Below are positions 32,978 through 45,215 of a DNA stretch of 64,000 nucleotides, one piece after another (positions within the stretch are counted from its first letter, which is position 1; each line of letters begins with the position of its first letter). The notes under the pieces are model-generated. The model saw only the letters and a program-made list of their open reading frames with translations. It did not search any database and was not told where the DNA came from. Made by a program: the position numbers and the translations under genes. Origin of the DNA: Ophioderma brevispina (lineage: Eukaryota; Echinodermata; Ophiuroidea; Amphilepidida; Ophiodermatidae); NCBI GenBank assembly GCA_023653785.1, contig JAMKCH010011812.1, forward strand, positions 124,001-188,000. The letters are read 5' to 3'.

Positions 32978-33044
32978 ATTAATATTTTATTCTTTCCCTG
33001 GAGATGGCCGCCGCAATAAGTGTTGAAAAAAAAAAAACCCATGT

Positions 33045-33117
33045 GCGCTTGGCCGGATTCGAAAACGGCGACTTCGTATACTATGCACGACGCTCTAACC
33101 GACTGAGCTATCAAGCA
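33045..33117 (-). tRNA. tRNA-like sequence / tRNA pseudogene (left arm)
   Basis: 73 bases with an exact A-box-type TAGCTCAGTCGG and a B-box-like TTTTCGAATCC. Hand folding gives an acceptor stem of six pairs (TGCTTG with CAAGCG, one wobble), a D stem GCTC/GAGC, and an anticodon stem TCGTG/TACGA of five pairs (one wobble) with the 7 base loop CATAGTA. The T stem is spoiled by GG-to-TT next to the loop, and position 33 is A rather than T. A 12-base T run (A run 33026-33037 on plus) follows as a possible Pol III terminator. Decoding function is unlikely and the anticodon identity unreliable. Confidence 0.5.
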
Positions 33118-33184
33118 TTGGGTCGATCGAAGAGCGATAGATACTTAACACCTATAGATGATATATATCGCTCTTCTATGACCC

Positions 33185-33257
33185 AGCTGGATAGTCAGTC
33201 GGTTCGAGCGGCGCGCATGTAAGTATGGAAGGTCGCGGTTCGCATCAGGACCAAGCG
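33185..33257 (+). tRNA. tRNA-like sequence / tRNA pseudogene (right arm)
   Basis: Mirror copy of the left-arm sequence. The A box is damaged by one missing base (TAGTCAGTCGG) but the B box is better (GGTTCGCATC). The 3' side ends CCAAGCGCAC and is followed by a T run at about 33266-33275. It cannot fold as well as the left arm. Most likely a pseudogene inside the palindromic element. Confidence 0.4.
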
Positions 33258-33320
33258 CACATGGGGTTTTTTTTTCAACACTATCGTGCGCTGGCCATTC
33301 AGGGAAAGATTAATAATATA

Positions 33321-34541
33321 TAATGCATACATTTCTATGTATTATTTAACCTTCTGGAGATAAAGTTTTATTCATAAGATGTGGGGAAAAAAACAAACAC
33401 TGACTTTGTTACTCCAATCGTCACTGAACTCCCGTATGAACCAAAGAGGTCTGTTTCAAATACGTTCAAGTCCCTGGCACGTCAAAAATGACCCACTTTT
33501 CAAAGCTTGTTGGGACGCGACCAAATTAATCAATATTTCCAATCTGAGCCAGCTTTTTTAAAAAGGAATCCACACCCACCAGCAGTTACACACTGTTATA
33601 AATCAAAATGCGATGCTGAAATGACTTGATCCTTTAATCTCATTTGGTGCAAATTGTATCTGACCTAAGGCGGTGAATAGACTTGTCAAGTCCTACCAAG
33701 CACACAACGGAGTCTCGTACACCACATGACAAGGGCTTAGAAATCTTGCATAGCTACATGTAACTTATTATACGATGTTACCTGAGATGATTGTACGTGA
33801 TGTTATTGCGCAGCTGGTAATATAAACTCCTTTTGTAGAGATAGATAATACAATTTTACCCCCTCTTTTTCTATTAATTCACATTCCCCCATTGTTGTAT
33901 TATGTTTTTGTTTTTTTAGGGGAAAACATGAAATAAGGACAAAATTACGTCAGGCGTCGCCCATTTTCAGGGGGGGCCACCTCTGCCAAATACTTTGAGA
34001 ATTGAATGCAAAGTGGAGAATCATGTTAACTGAGGATGATTACCGTAGTAACTAAATTTAACAATCTTAAACAGCCATGGAATTTGTGCAATTTCACTGG
34101 TTCCTGTCTGGTCTTGTTCTTATTATACCTAAGAATTTTATTTTTAGAATATTTGTAGTTTTTACTGTATCTGTCTATGTTACAATGTTTGTTACAATGA
34201 AAGGGTTAGTCATTTTTTTTTGTTTACCTTAGATTCAAGGTGATCTTTATCCTACAATATGAGGATGAGAATAAAGGTATTTCACCACACTGGCTGTGAA
34301 AAGGTATTATTTCACACCTCATCATACCACCGTTTGTACATGGAAGAACTACACCTATGATCTCAATATTCCACTCACTGGTCAAGATAATGAAATGTCT
34401 AAAATGGTAGGTCTTACATCATACTTCTCAAAGATTCCAATAAAGCAATTTGACAAATTTCCAAAAAATTGAAAATCAGCAAAAATTTTATACTTGAAAA
34501 TTACAGTTTATATTGTACTTTAATATATAAAAACTAGAATT
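33321..34541. other. Intergenic, no gene seen
   Basis: No supported exon, RNA gene or repeat family. Confidence 0.4.
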
Positions 34542-34662
34542 TTGCGGTTCTCTGCTTTCGCGCTGGCTATATTCAAAGAATATAAGCTGCCGATCTTGGC
34601 ATATGACCTTTGACCTCATCAACATATGAAGGATCCCATGGTGCACCTATGACACAAGTTTG
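34542..34662 (+). repeat. Dispersed repeat family D, copy 2
   Basis: Colinear with 17044-17176. It contains 'TGACCTTTGACCTCATCAAC', a direct repeat of the receptor-type half-site. Confidence 0.65.
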
Positions 34663-34739
34663 GTTCCAATTGAACTTTTTAATTGAGGTCAATTTAAAAA
34701 CAAAATTTTAACACAATTTAAAAAAAAACTTAATTTAGT

Positions 34740-34985
34740 AAACACCCCGCCCCTTCCTTTCCACCAAGTTACATCACATTGTAGCCCTTACGGAACTCAC
34801 ACGGCATGCAATATATTAAGGGTTGACATTTTGATCGGCCAAAGGTCACACAAGGTCACATGAGATCACCAACATGTCACCCCACCCCACCCCCTCCTCT
34901 CCACCAAGTTACATCATCATAGCCCTATGGAACTCATACGGCATGCAATATATTAAGATATTAAGAGTTAACATTTTGACTACAC
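34740..34985 (+). repeat. Two tandem copies related to family G
   Basis: Both copies contain TCCACCAAGTTACATCA, TAGCCCT.ACGGAACTCA, CGGCATGCAATATATTAAG and AACATTTTGA-type blocks, about 150-165 bp apart. Related to 32450-32520. A (CA)n run follows at 34983-34993. Confidence 0.75.
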
Positions 34986-35642
34986 ACACACACAGATATA
35001 CGACCAGGGTAATCCCTATATGTGCCTTCTGCAATTCTTGCAGACGACACAAAAATTATAAACTAAAATTACCTAAACTGCTAAAGATTGAAGTAAACTG
35101 GATTTGTCATTTGATGCCATCAATTTGAGCTTAGCCATTTCACACAGTGCTTAGTATGTGGACAAACATCATAAATTAAAAAAAATATATTAGAAAATTG
35201 AAGGCACCCTCAAAATCTCAATCTGACTTTAAGCATTTAAAGGAACTTGAGCAAAACTCTGGTAACTTGCTCAAGTTGTGCTGCTAACCCTGACGTAGTT
35301 AAATTAAGCAGTCATTAGAAGGGGTCAATCCACAAAAGCCAATTTTATGACAGATTTGCCCCTTCTTCTATCTGGAAGCTACCCTGTGGCATTAAACTAG
35401 CAAGTCGATCTCAACGGCCGATCCATCACAGACCGGCAGTCCTACTGGGGAAAATTGCAGGCATCATTTGATCTGCAAGTTAGCCACAGACAATAGGTTC
35501 TATTCTAATCCCCATGGTGAAGAGCTGTCTAGAGCCTTGCGGCTGAGAGAAATTGCCTACCTGAAGATTTCAGATTGGTAACAGCACCAGATATGAAGGT
35601 ATCAACTGCACTTACCTCTAGAAGAACAAGAGCTTCTCCATG
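34986..35642. other. Intergenic, no gene seen
   Basis: No supported feature. Confidence 0.4.
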
Positions 35643-36030
35643 GATGCACAGAACAACAATTTTAATTTTACTTAAAAGTACCCAACTTACAGATATACAG
35701 GGGGCACTGTGATTTATACTTCTCCAGTTCTTTAGACATCTCAGTTCAAGGATGCACCAGTTCTGAAGACCTTAATTTGCTCAAATCTCAAATGTTAGAT
35801 CCTTAGTCAAATATTTGGGGAAATTTTTACCCCCCACAGAACAACAATTTGATGCACAGAACAACAAAAAGTACCCAACTTACAGATATACAGGGGGCAC
35901 TGTGATTTATACTTCTCCAGTTCTTTAGACCTCTCAGTTCAAGGATGCACCAGTTCTGAAGACCTTAATTTGCTCAAATCTCAAATGTTAGATCCTTAGT
36001 CAAATATTTGGGGAAATTTTTACTTTTAAA
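35643..36030 (+). repeat. Recent tandem duplication, period 193 bp
   Basis: The block from about 35674 to 35832 recurs at 35867-36024 with a single visible substitution (GACATCTC versus GACCTCTC), so the duplication is recent or recently homogenised. The junction carries GATGCACAGAACAACAA, repeated at 35643, 35836 and 35851. No coding capacity. Confidence 0.93.
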
Positions 36031-38037
36031 GTTCTATATTTCCTAATTTGGCCTCAAAATTCAGTTCCGTAAGACCGTTAGATTGGTCTAAAATTCAGTT
36101 CCATAGACCCAACTTTGCATAATTTTTTTGTTCTCAAGCTTTCAAGTTCGGTGCTACACACCCAGCCAAAGTTAAGTGTGCCCCCTGATATACACACGCT
36201 TCCACACTGACAATACACACAAGCAAAAACACAATATGCAAAAAATTTTCTATTTTCTTCAATCCGAGGCAAAAGAATACATCAAAATCGTTAAGCACGC
36301 TAAGTGTTGAGGTATAAGGTCTTCACAATGAGCTTAAGGCTATTGTTCAAGCAAACATTAGTGTTAATGATGCCAGTTCTTAAGAAAAAAGATGGACAAG
36401 ATTTAAAACCTATTAAGATTACATCTTCCTCACATTTAAGAGCTCATAGGTTAAAGACTGCTGCATTGCTTCAAGGCACACGCTAGGGAATATTTAAGTC
36501 TTAAGGTCATCAGCTGGTGCTTATTAAGATAACCTAAAATGAGGGATATAGTGAGGGAGAGACTGATCTTGGGATTAAGAGATCAACCCCGGCTTGTTGG
36601 AGGCAAATCCCAAAAGATGCTATCAGTCTAAAGTGGCGGTCCAGTCTAATGCAGTGCCATCGCTCGATTGAGATGTTTTTTAGTTTGGATGGATACCCGT
36701 TCTTCAATACGAAGTTATGACAGAACATTTGTGTTCTAATGACTTGTAAGGAATGCTGCTGCCATCTCCGTGTTCAGATGTGATATCACAATTTGCATCA
36801 ACATCGGATTGAAGGTAGCAGATTCTAGTCATCATGAAGGACATTAGTGTTCTAAAGACTCGTAAGGAATGCTTGCTTAAACTTCATCCACAAAGTTTCA
36901 TGCAAATTGTTAAATCAACATGGATTGCAAGGTAAGCAAGATTTTGTAAGAGCAATTTAAATTTATCAATTCAACCAAATCCAAATTGTTATATATATAG
37001 CAGAGGATATTGAAACTCCATAGAATGGCTGAATTATTGTTTGGGGGCTTTAACTCAACATTTAAGATGAAAAATTTTTTTTACTTCACTGTTAACAATC
37101 AACAGAAGAGCTGTCATCATTTCAATTATTATATATACAAATTTGGCAAGGTCGGTTGCAATGTGTAGGGAAAAAGACTCAGTTTCATGATTCAGTGAAT
37201 GAAAAAATCCTTTACTATTATGTAGGTAACATTTGGAAGTGTAAGTACAAATGCCGGTGTACATGCCCCACGATTATACTTCCAGTCGGATATCTCGCGA
37301 GGAATTGGTGGCGCAATTACCGGATTTTGACCCGACATCAAGTGTTAAGCAATGCTATGAGCAGAGACGTCAATGCGACTGGAACTATGTCAGCACCTAA
37401 CAATAACGAGTATTGGACTGGTTAAATGTTGCCAGGTCAAGGTTCTCCCTGATTATGGTTGACCTTGCAAATGGCCAATGAAGCCTCAGTACCAGGGATC
37501 ATCAACTTTCGATCGAAGTAAGCTTATTTTCGTTCGACAAATGTTAGTGTAATTGATGGAGATGTATATCCACTACATCATTCTATATGCCTCTAATGAA
37601 GATAAGTAGGTAATAAGCCCTGAAGTATTCACAAAACACTTTTGTATATCAAATTTTGCCAGCTGCCAAATACAAGGAATATAATCACATTACATTTGAA
37701 GACCGCTATTTGACGAGTTCGCGATTGTCAGATCAGCAGCTGCTCCTGCTGGCAAGGTGTTCTTTCAAGTCACCTTCTTTGTTAGTGGTATCTTGTCACT
37801 GAATTATTTAGTATCATCAATGTAAATGCAACATGTGTTGAATAGTAAATAGGGATCATGAACTTGTGATATTTAAGATATGGATGATGATTAGAAAGAC
37901 GGGGACATAAAACAACGCAAAGCGAAGGCATGTGTGTGTAAAATAAGGCCTGGGCCCTAGACCCACAATTAAAATTGATTCGTAAATCAGAGTTGATCAT
38001 GTACATACAGGTACATAGAGATTAATAGTCATAGATC
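36031..38037. other. Intergenic or intronic, no gene seen
   Basis: No supported exon. A diverged pair, 'TCTAATGACTTGTAAGGAAT' (36734) and TCTAAAGACTCGTAAGGAAT (36852), suggests an old ~118 bp duplication. Confidence 0.4.
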
Positions 38038-38225
38038 CGGGGTTCTCAAGTATTTTAGCTGAAGCAAGGGCCAGAAGAGAATGCCCAACATATTTGAAAG
38101 TTCCACTTGAGGCCAAATTCACCGAATTTCTTAGTTTGCTTTTATATATTTGAGTAAGTCGAGGGCCAAAAATCAATGGTGGTGGGCCGGATTTTGGCCC
38201 GCGAGCCCCGCCTCCTATTGAGACC
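38038..38225. mobile_element. Possible short hAT-type remnant
   Basis: Starts GGGGTTCTCAAG and ends CCTATTGAGACC, weakly inverted. The right side has GGGCCGGATTTTGGCCCGCG. GGGGTTCTCAA ends with GGCCCGCG-type interiors are common in hAT relics (recalled). No target duplication found. Confidence 0.4.
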
Positions 38226-40125
38226 GTTCATAGATCTTTGGTAAATCAGCCAAAAATAGGAACATGCTGAGAAATCGGCCTACAACCACTATAACATGAA
38301 TTGATTTTGCAAAAAATTCCTATTCTATATAAATACTGCTTTTTCCATACACGATAATCGATGGTCTTGTAATAAAGTATTTCCTCCTCTAATAAATACC
38401 CCTCAATTTTAGTTCAAACAAATGTGCGTAAAAAATCAGGTATACACTGGGACAATTGACAGGGGGCAAATTCCCCAAAAATTCCTAAGAGCCCCCAAAA
38501 CCCCCTAAAAATGTCAAAAGAGAAAAAATGTTTAAGTGCGTTTTTTTAAACAGAACATAAGCAGGCAGATATATGCTCTGTTTCATACAGCTGTGGATGT
38601 AGCCATTGTTGATTTGGTCAAAACATGTACTTTTTGTGCGTTATCATTCACCAGGTATGCCAGATTGGTGCTGGCTATGTTTGCAATGAAAATAAACAGA
38701 AAACCTATAATGAATGCTTCCCTCTTGGAACTTCCCCCCCCTCCCTCGGCTGGAAAAAAAAAATGCCACTTTCCTCCAATATGGCAAAATTTCAATACAA
38801 AGATTCACAATTTCCCTTAAATCCAGTATTTCTTTATTTAAATGTCACAAAATTTCACCATCAAATCTTCTCAGGAATGATTGTCAAATTCCCCCAATTT
38901 TCAGGAGCACTGCCACCCGTTGGCATGTATTATCGAGTACTGTTATTTTCATGAGATTAGTGAAATGCCATTGCCTTGGTATACAATCAATGGCATGTCA
39001 TATTACTCTCATAAGTTGCCAATTTTTTTGTTACCCTATATTAAGTATGCTGCACCCACACCTAGGAAACTGTGTTTTTCTACAGCTCCCTCAACGCGTG
39101 AATACTAGGGGGCCATATATTAAGAATTTATACACAGCATCATTATCTCCTCCACGACTCACATTTTCTTTGTAAACTAGATCACAATATATATACACTG
39201 CTCAGACACTTTAAGATAGCTTGAAAAATTTGGTTTGCCCCAGCCCAGATTATAACTACACGCCAAAGGGATATACCTCACAAATGGACACACAAGTAGT
39301 CCAAGGATTAGATTCATTTGCACACATAATTCAATTACAGAAAAGGTTGAGATTCCCTGAAAAAAATAAAAGATCACACTGAAACACATAGTTTCTGTGT
39401 TGTTAAGAGACCACTCATCTCATTCCATCATATCAACTCACAGAAATTCTGAGGATCAACCTCCCAGGGGGGGGGGGGGAAAACTGACAGTCATGTGGCT
39501 TTGTCCATTTCTCAAATATATTAAATCTAGTACTTCCTATCTCAGATGAACAGAAGCGGGCTTTTATATAAAGTGTCAGTAGTAAAGCTTTGTCACTGTT
39601 GATGGATCGGGGGGGGGAGGGAACGGCACGTGGCTCTATATAAAACCAACATATCATGTGGGAGGTGACAGAGATGTCTGAATATACACAATGCCACCGG
39701 CAACAGGCAACAGATATGGTCCTATACCACTTGCCCTGTAAATAACACCACTCCTCTCTCTCGCATTTGTTTTTGCTCTAAGCTTATGTCCCCTGCAAAC
39801 TGGAAAGTTAAACGTACGTGTTGATGCTAAGAAATGAACATGGAAGATGCCAATGCTATTTCAATTTAAACTGGCAATCTGTTGGCCTAAAAAAAAACTC
39901 CAGTTTAATTTACATGTACATGCTTATGGCAAATAACCAAATTTTCAAGAAAACATCTTTGAAAATCGGTTCGTTTTAATTGGCAATTTTTAATCAGAGA
40001 TGCCCTTCAGTATCACTCAAATAGACAGTTTTCAGACCGGTAAACCATTTTGCAGGGTTCATTGGACTTCTTGGGGAAATTTTTGGATATTGTAAAAATT
40101 CAGAAAAATTGACCTTATGACCTTG
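38226..40125. other. Intergenic or intronic, no gene seen
   Basis: Contains a short TAATAAATACCCCTC word near 38390 matching the family ending at 50645-51034, and G runs at about 39466 and 39610. Plus-strand frames of up to 153 codons (38714-39175) overlap one another in different frames and show no domain, so no gene is called. Confidence 0.4.
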
Positions 40126-40200
40126 AAATAAGTCAAAGGTCATTCTCCATCATTCAATGTAACTGTAAGTGTCATCTACCACACAAGTTCATGATTCCTA
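40126..40200 (+). repeat. Flanking repeat H, left copy
   Basis: Shares 'GAAATAAGTCAAAGGTCATT', CTGTAAG.GTGTCATC and TACCACACA with 40728-40815. The two copies bracket the inverted-repeat element at 40234-40705. A weaker relative is near 62970-63050. Confidence 0.7.
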
Positions 40201-40233
40201 ACATCTGCCAGTCTTGGGCATTACTGTACAAGA

Positions 40234-40705
40234 GTCCAATAGACCATTGGCACGATCCCCCAAAATTGCATTATAGTTATTGTGCCCCATTCCATCACCG
40301 GGAACTCGTACAGCCTCAAGTCGGACAAACACATTTGGTAAGAGCGTAAGAATTGAGAATACCAGAAAACTTAACCTTTCTGTGGACGTTGCACTGTAGT
40401 TGTGTAATCGCCGTCAGGTGACGAGTAGGGCAGTTACGGACGAAAATATCACGTTTTGTCGCATCGTTGAATTTCAACACCAGATGCCTTGTTTGTTTGT
40501 GCCTTCTGATATTCTCTACATTTTTGTAAGATTTGAAACTCATGTGGAAAAGTACTTTGTATTTATAATTTTAGGCATGTTCGACGACGCGATTGATATT
40601 TTTCACGAACAACAATTTTTTTGTAAACATGACTTGGTAAAAAGTTCCCGGATGGGAATGGCGTATTCAATACGAGATGCATTTGGGGATCGTGCAAATG
40701 GTATA
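40234..40705 (-). mobile_element. Inverted-repeat element family I, copy 1
   Basis: The left end GTCCAATAGACCATTGGCAC and the right end GGGGATCGTGCAAATGGT are inverted, continuing inward through TCCCGGATGGGAATGG-type DNA. The interior, read on the minus strand, contains a 75-codon frame (40543-40316) with KRDIF and HLTAITQLQC segments. The same stretch is recognisable in 61902-62341. No catalytic triad of a transposase is visible, so it is non-autonomous or a captured fragment. Confidence 0.7.
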
Positions 40706-40727
40706 GTGCGAAAATGACATGTTGTGA

Positions 40728-40815
40728 CCGTTGAAATAAGGTCAAAGGTCATTCCTCCTAAACATTCAAGGTAAACCTGTAAGAGTGTCATCTACCACAC
40801 AGTTTACCCACTGCA
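40728..40815 (+). repeat. Flanking repeat H, right copy
   Basis: Direct repeat of 40126-40200. Contains AAGGTCAAAGGTCA, a perfect DR1-type pair of AGGTCA half-sites. Repeat ancestry is the simpler reading. Confidence 0.7.
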
Positions 40816-43800
40816 AAGTCATGAATTGCGCAACTCTCCCCATTTTTGTCACTTAAAGGCCATTTCTCTTTATCCATTTTCCAAAGGTACATTTTTGGCC
40901 TGCCCCATGTTGGGTTATCTACACACAACTTTAGGCTCCCCAGGTTATCCATACCCATCCCCTCCACCATCCCTACATGGCACAGCATACTAAGCTATTT
41001 TTATACGGTCTCCCCCCAGGGTGCTACTACCATCTTTCCCCTTCCATATGGTTGTTCCATAACTTCTGTATTTCCTAGTGGTTCACACAACACAGGCCGC
41101 TAATACAACTTCTTGCTCTATGGCACGCTCCTCTTTTATCTCTATTATTTGACTAATGGTCCAGTCCATTTCTTATTTATAGGACTTTTACTATCAATAT
41201 TGCAAATTACACTGCCCACTTTGGATTTCTTGTCATAATGTAGGATGATGGTAAGAACTTGTACACCCTTTGGGCCGAGATATGAAAAACTAATTGGGTA
41301 AGAACACCCAAACAGCTTTCAAAAATTGAAATCAATTTGATATAAAGCTTAAGGGCAAGCAATTGAACTTTTAAAGGGAGCCAAAAAAGACAAAAAACTG
41401 TTAACAGGCAACTTTATGCAAAATTTTAAGGTGAAAAGCCAGTATAATAACCAAAACCGCTTCAACATTATGTCAGATAGTGAGGCCTCACGGGATATGT
41501 TGCATATGCAACGCACGCCAAAAATGTGTTAAAACTTGATAAGATTGACGCAAATTAAAGATTTACTGGCAGAAATGTGGATATTTTGGCCACCTGTGTG
41601 TCGGATCAGGACTTGGGATGATTTTTCTGACAATTGTATGCTGTACATACTAGTGGCTAGTATACACACATCCGGTTTTATGTTTCGCATAGGGAAATTA
41701 AAAATACAATCGAAGTGTCAAGCGACATCACTTGCCAAATCATCTGAAAGTTTTAACCCCTACCACTGATCCCATTTTTCTCCAAAAATGTTAGTTGTTT
41801 CAAGTATGTATGTACAAAATAAATATACCAAATTGGAAAAATGTTAAAACTCACATTTTTGATTTTGACATTATTATTATGGATGAAGTGTTTAATGCTA
41901 TTACATTCTGAAAAATGAACATATGCATCAAATTTAAAGGGAAATCATTGCATTTGAGAGGAAATTCCCAAGACCCCAAGAAATCCTATCAGATCAAGTT
42001 AGGTCAATCAACAAGAAAGGAAACTGGGAGACCCTACTGGTGGAATGAAGACCTTTGTGGTATGATGAATGAGATGAAAGATCCCCTCTTGCACTCTAAG
42101 TTGCTAACCAACAAGGTTCTTCCATTGCCTGAAAATAGTGGTAACTTGGGAACACTTGCGAGGAGATTTTGCTATTTGGGGAAAAGTTTTGTCGCTTGTA
42201 AAACTAAGAAAATAATAAGAATGAAGGGCTTATAGACAAAGGTTACTCCATACTACATACCTCAATTCTGCTATTCATATTAAGCTATAGCATTGTGATC
42301 TGCACAAAACTGCCAGGCCTTTGTGTAACATCCACATTTAAGGTTATGTACAAATTTTATTTCACAAGCCATGGGTTGTAAAGAATGCATCAGGACTTCA
42401 AATTCCTGGAATGTTCATAAAAACAGGATCCTGTTGGACATTGCCACTGAAAAATCTACACCATTTTTTTGGCATTTCCAGTAGGCTATCAAAAGATAGA
42501 TAGAACTAGACATGTTGGTACTTTATGCAGTGTTGAAAACCTGACCACCTTATGCAGACCATAGTGATGACAGCAAGTTGAGCAATGTTCATACAAATTT
42601 AGATCAGCTGCAATACTTGAAACAAATCACAAATATGGGGAAGACTACAAAATACTTTTTTCATTAACGTTATTTTACTACTCATATCCATAGCATGTCT
42701 ATGTGTCCAATTCCTCTGTTATCCTCTTGCGAGCTCTGATTCTATTTTGACAAGACAACTGCTCGCTATTTGCAAAGCTAGTAACGATACCCATGGCGCC
42801 CGTCCGACTGAGTAACTCTAACCCAGTTCTAGCTATCCCAAAATGTTCCTAATCATGGTCACCTGTTTTTTGGTAGCACTGCGGTTAATAATTTGAATTG
42901 CATGAGATAGTAATAGGATACTTGATCGTTTCTGTCGTAAGTGATGTAACTCGTATATATCGTTGGACTAAATTACAGTGTTGTATATGGCCCTTACAGA
43001 TACATTTTTGTACTTTCAGATGTGTTACGAGACACCAAAATCACCATTGCATCATATTCAAGGCAGCATTCATTTCATTTTCCCTCTGAAATAAAAACAA
43101 CTTAATGTTCCTGAAAAGTAGATAAAACAGCCTCACAAATTAGGCTAGCATATATCTGAAAGCTTCCATGTTTATGATTTTGACTGTGGATGCCATTTTG
43201 TTTTTCCTCTATGAGGTTTTTCTGAATCTCCCTTGTTTATTTCACAGTGCCACTTAAGGACGGATGAGCTGCTGATTTAATGCAGTATGCCTCCAATTCT
43301 TGGATCGGCAGCCTATCCTGTGTAGTTAGTATCCCTTACTTAAATTTTATATAATGCCCTCATTTGACCTCTCATTACCTGAATCCCAATGCCTTACACT
43401 CGACATATTTTTTAAAATGGGAGGGGGCTTTACTAACGTTCTATGTTTCCCTTGTCCCCCTGTTATGGATGGTTCGGCCAGGAATTCATAAATAAGGTAG
43501 GCCATCTGCTTTCTTGGTACAACTATAAGCCTAATTCAGTAAAATGTCATCTCTCTCTCCTCTGTCTCTCTCTCATCTGTTTCTTGAATTGAATATAACC
43601 CACAGTATGGGCGCATACTCTTATCATAAGTTGCACTGATGAAAAGCTGGCATTTGCTGCCCATGGAGCCTCAGCTTACCTAAATACATTGTACAACTTA
43701 ATGGCATTTCACAGCCAGAACAAGCATGTTGTGGACTGTTCTCTCCGCTGAAATAAATCCTAAAACACAATTAAGGGACCCTTCCTTTTTTCTCAGTAAG

Positions 43801-45109
43801 GGGTTACCTTAATGTTTTTTAAGTTGCAATTGTAGTCAGTACGATTGGTGGGAAGGGGGTAACATCTACACCACATGCTACCATGATAAGGGGTCCTTTT
43901 AAGATTGGGGTTACATGTTCAAGTTGAGGTTAGAGGTACATGTGAGGTTAAAATTGAGGGGTGGTTTCAAGATTTGGAAATGGGAGGTTCCCAGCCTGCA
44001 ATGCCTTTAAAGTTGGTTAAACCATTGGCTCAATAACAATGTGTTAATTAAACAGACTTTATGACATGTTCAAAACACAACTTTAGACAAACCAAAATGG
44101 GAAATGACCTCAAATGACTCTTAATAACCTTTGACTTCTGATAATCATTAGATTGGTGCACAAGCAGGTGACTTCAACGATTGGTAAAAGGCCTCTAACT
44201 CTTTTTGCAGGAGCATCTCTAACAGATCTTTACCCAATAGTAATTCTATGAAAACCCCACCCCAATGGTTTCACAGAAACTGAGTAAAATGCAAAAGCAA
44301 AGCAAACCAAACAGTGATCTCAAAAATGCTGCCTCCTATCTTGATTTATTGTCTGCTTTTTGCATCTTCCAAACTCTTCCTCCTTTCATTTTTTTATTCC
44401 TTTCTTTGAAATCACACAAAAGTAGCTCGCCAGTCAGGCTGCAGGGAGGGGCATGGCATGCACATAGCACGTTGCCTTTTGAATGATGACATGGAATTGT
44501 TAGCCCATTGGGAAGCCAATGTTAATGATCTAAGGCTCCCTAATGTACAAAGTGTGCCACTTTCAGCTGCCGGATCTGCAAATCAACATGACATGATCGT
44601 ACCACATTACTTCACTCAATGTATGAGCTCTAGTTCTCAACTTGACAAAAACAATTGGAGTAGAAATAACTCCAATAATTATACAGTGTGTAGAATCATC
44701 AGAACTGCTTTTCAACTGGAGTATCATTAAAACGGGAGATTTTGACCCCCCCCCCCCAAAAAAAAAATTATTTGCATCATTGATTTTAACACATGCGAGA
44801 ACAAGAACATGTACATAAGTTTTTTGAGTATCATGTTTGTTTTATAAGTTGCTTTTTAGCAAAGCTTTGTAATGGTTTCAACGAGAAATTTCTCCCTAAT
44901 TAGCTTGGCAGTGGTTATACATTTTCTTTCTCCAGCCTGTCACACAGCTGCTCCTGATGAAATTCTCCACCCTTTTTTATTGAATTAATGCATTACTCTT
45001 CTTTGAAATATTCCATATTTTTCACAAATGTCCTACTTCAAACCTATTTGAAACCATTTTGAAAGTTTGAAACTTGGCGAAACACAGGAACAATATATAA
45101 TCGGGTTTT
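40816..45109. other. Intergenic or intronic, no gene seen
   Basis: No supported exon. A 106-codon plus frame at 41915-42235 has a mixed composition with GRPYWWNEDLCG but no recognised domain or splice context. Simple CT repeats lie at 43548-43580 and a C run at 44746-44757. Confidence 0.4.
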
Positions 45110-45215
45110 TTAAATCAATCCCATAATGCATTGCAACATACCCATACTTTACTGCGTACAGAGGTGCTTAAAAAATCCAAGACATAGGGCTTTTCAAAGT
45201 CGTGTTAACAAATCC
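45110..45215 (+). mobile_element. MITE family B, copy 4 (left fragment)
   Basis: Contains TCGGGTTTTTTAAATCAATC, CCATAATGCATTGCAA and CCATACTTTACT blocks as in copies 1 and 5. The right half is missing. Confidence 0.6.

Larger units (their letters stand above)
32978..33320. mobile_element. 343 bp palindrome of two head-to-head tRNA-like arms
   Basis: The outer inverted ends share CTTTCCCTG, ATGGCC, GTGTTGAAAAAAAAA and CCCATGTGCGCTTGG. The inner stem shares GGGTC and GAAGAGCGATA around a short centre. Each arm, read outward, carries a tRNA-like sequence followed by a T-run. It looks like an inverted dimer of a tRNA-derived SINE or a foldback element that captured a tRNA. Minus-strand and plus-strand arms differ by many substitutions and small indels, so the palindrome is not recent. 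Confidence 0.75.

Noticed and set aside
38714..39175. 153-codon plus-strand open frame
   Set aside because: No recognisable domain; three other frames of similar length overlap it; composition rich in Phe/Ser/Pro with no splice or promoter context.
41915..42235. 106-codon plus frame with GRPYWWNEDLCG
   Set aside because: No family recognised, AT-rich surroundings and no splice signals at sensible positions.
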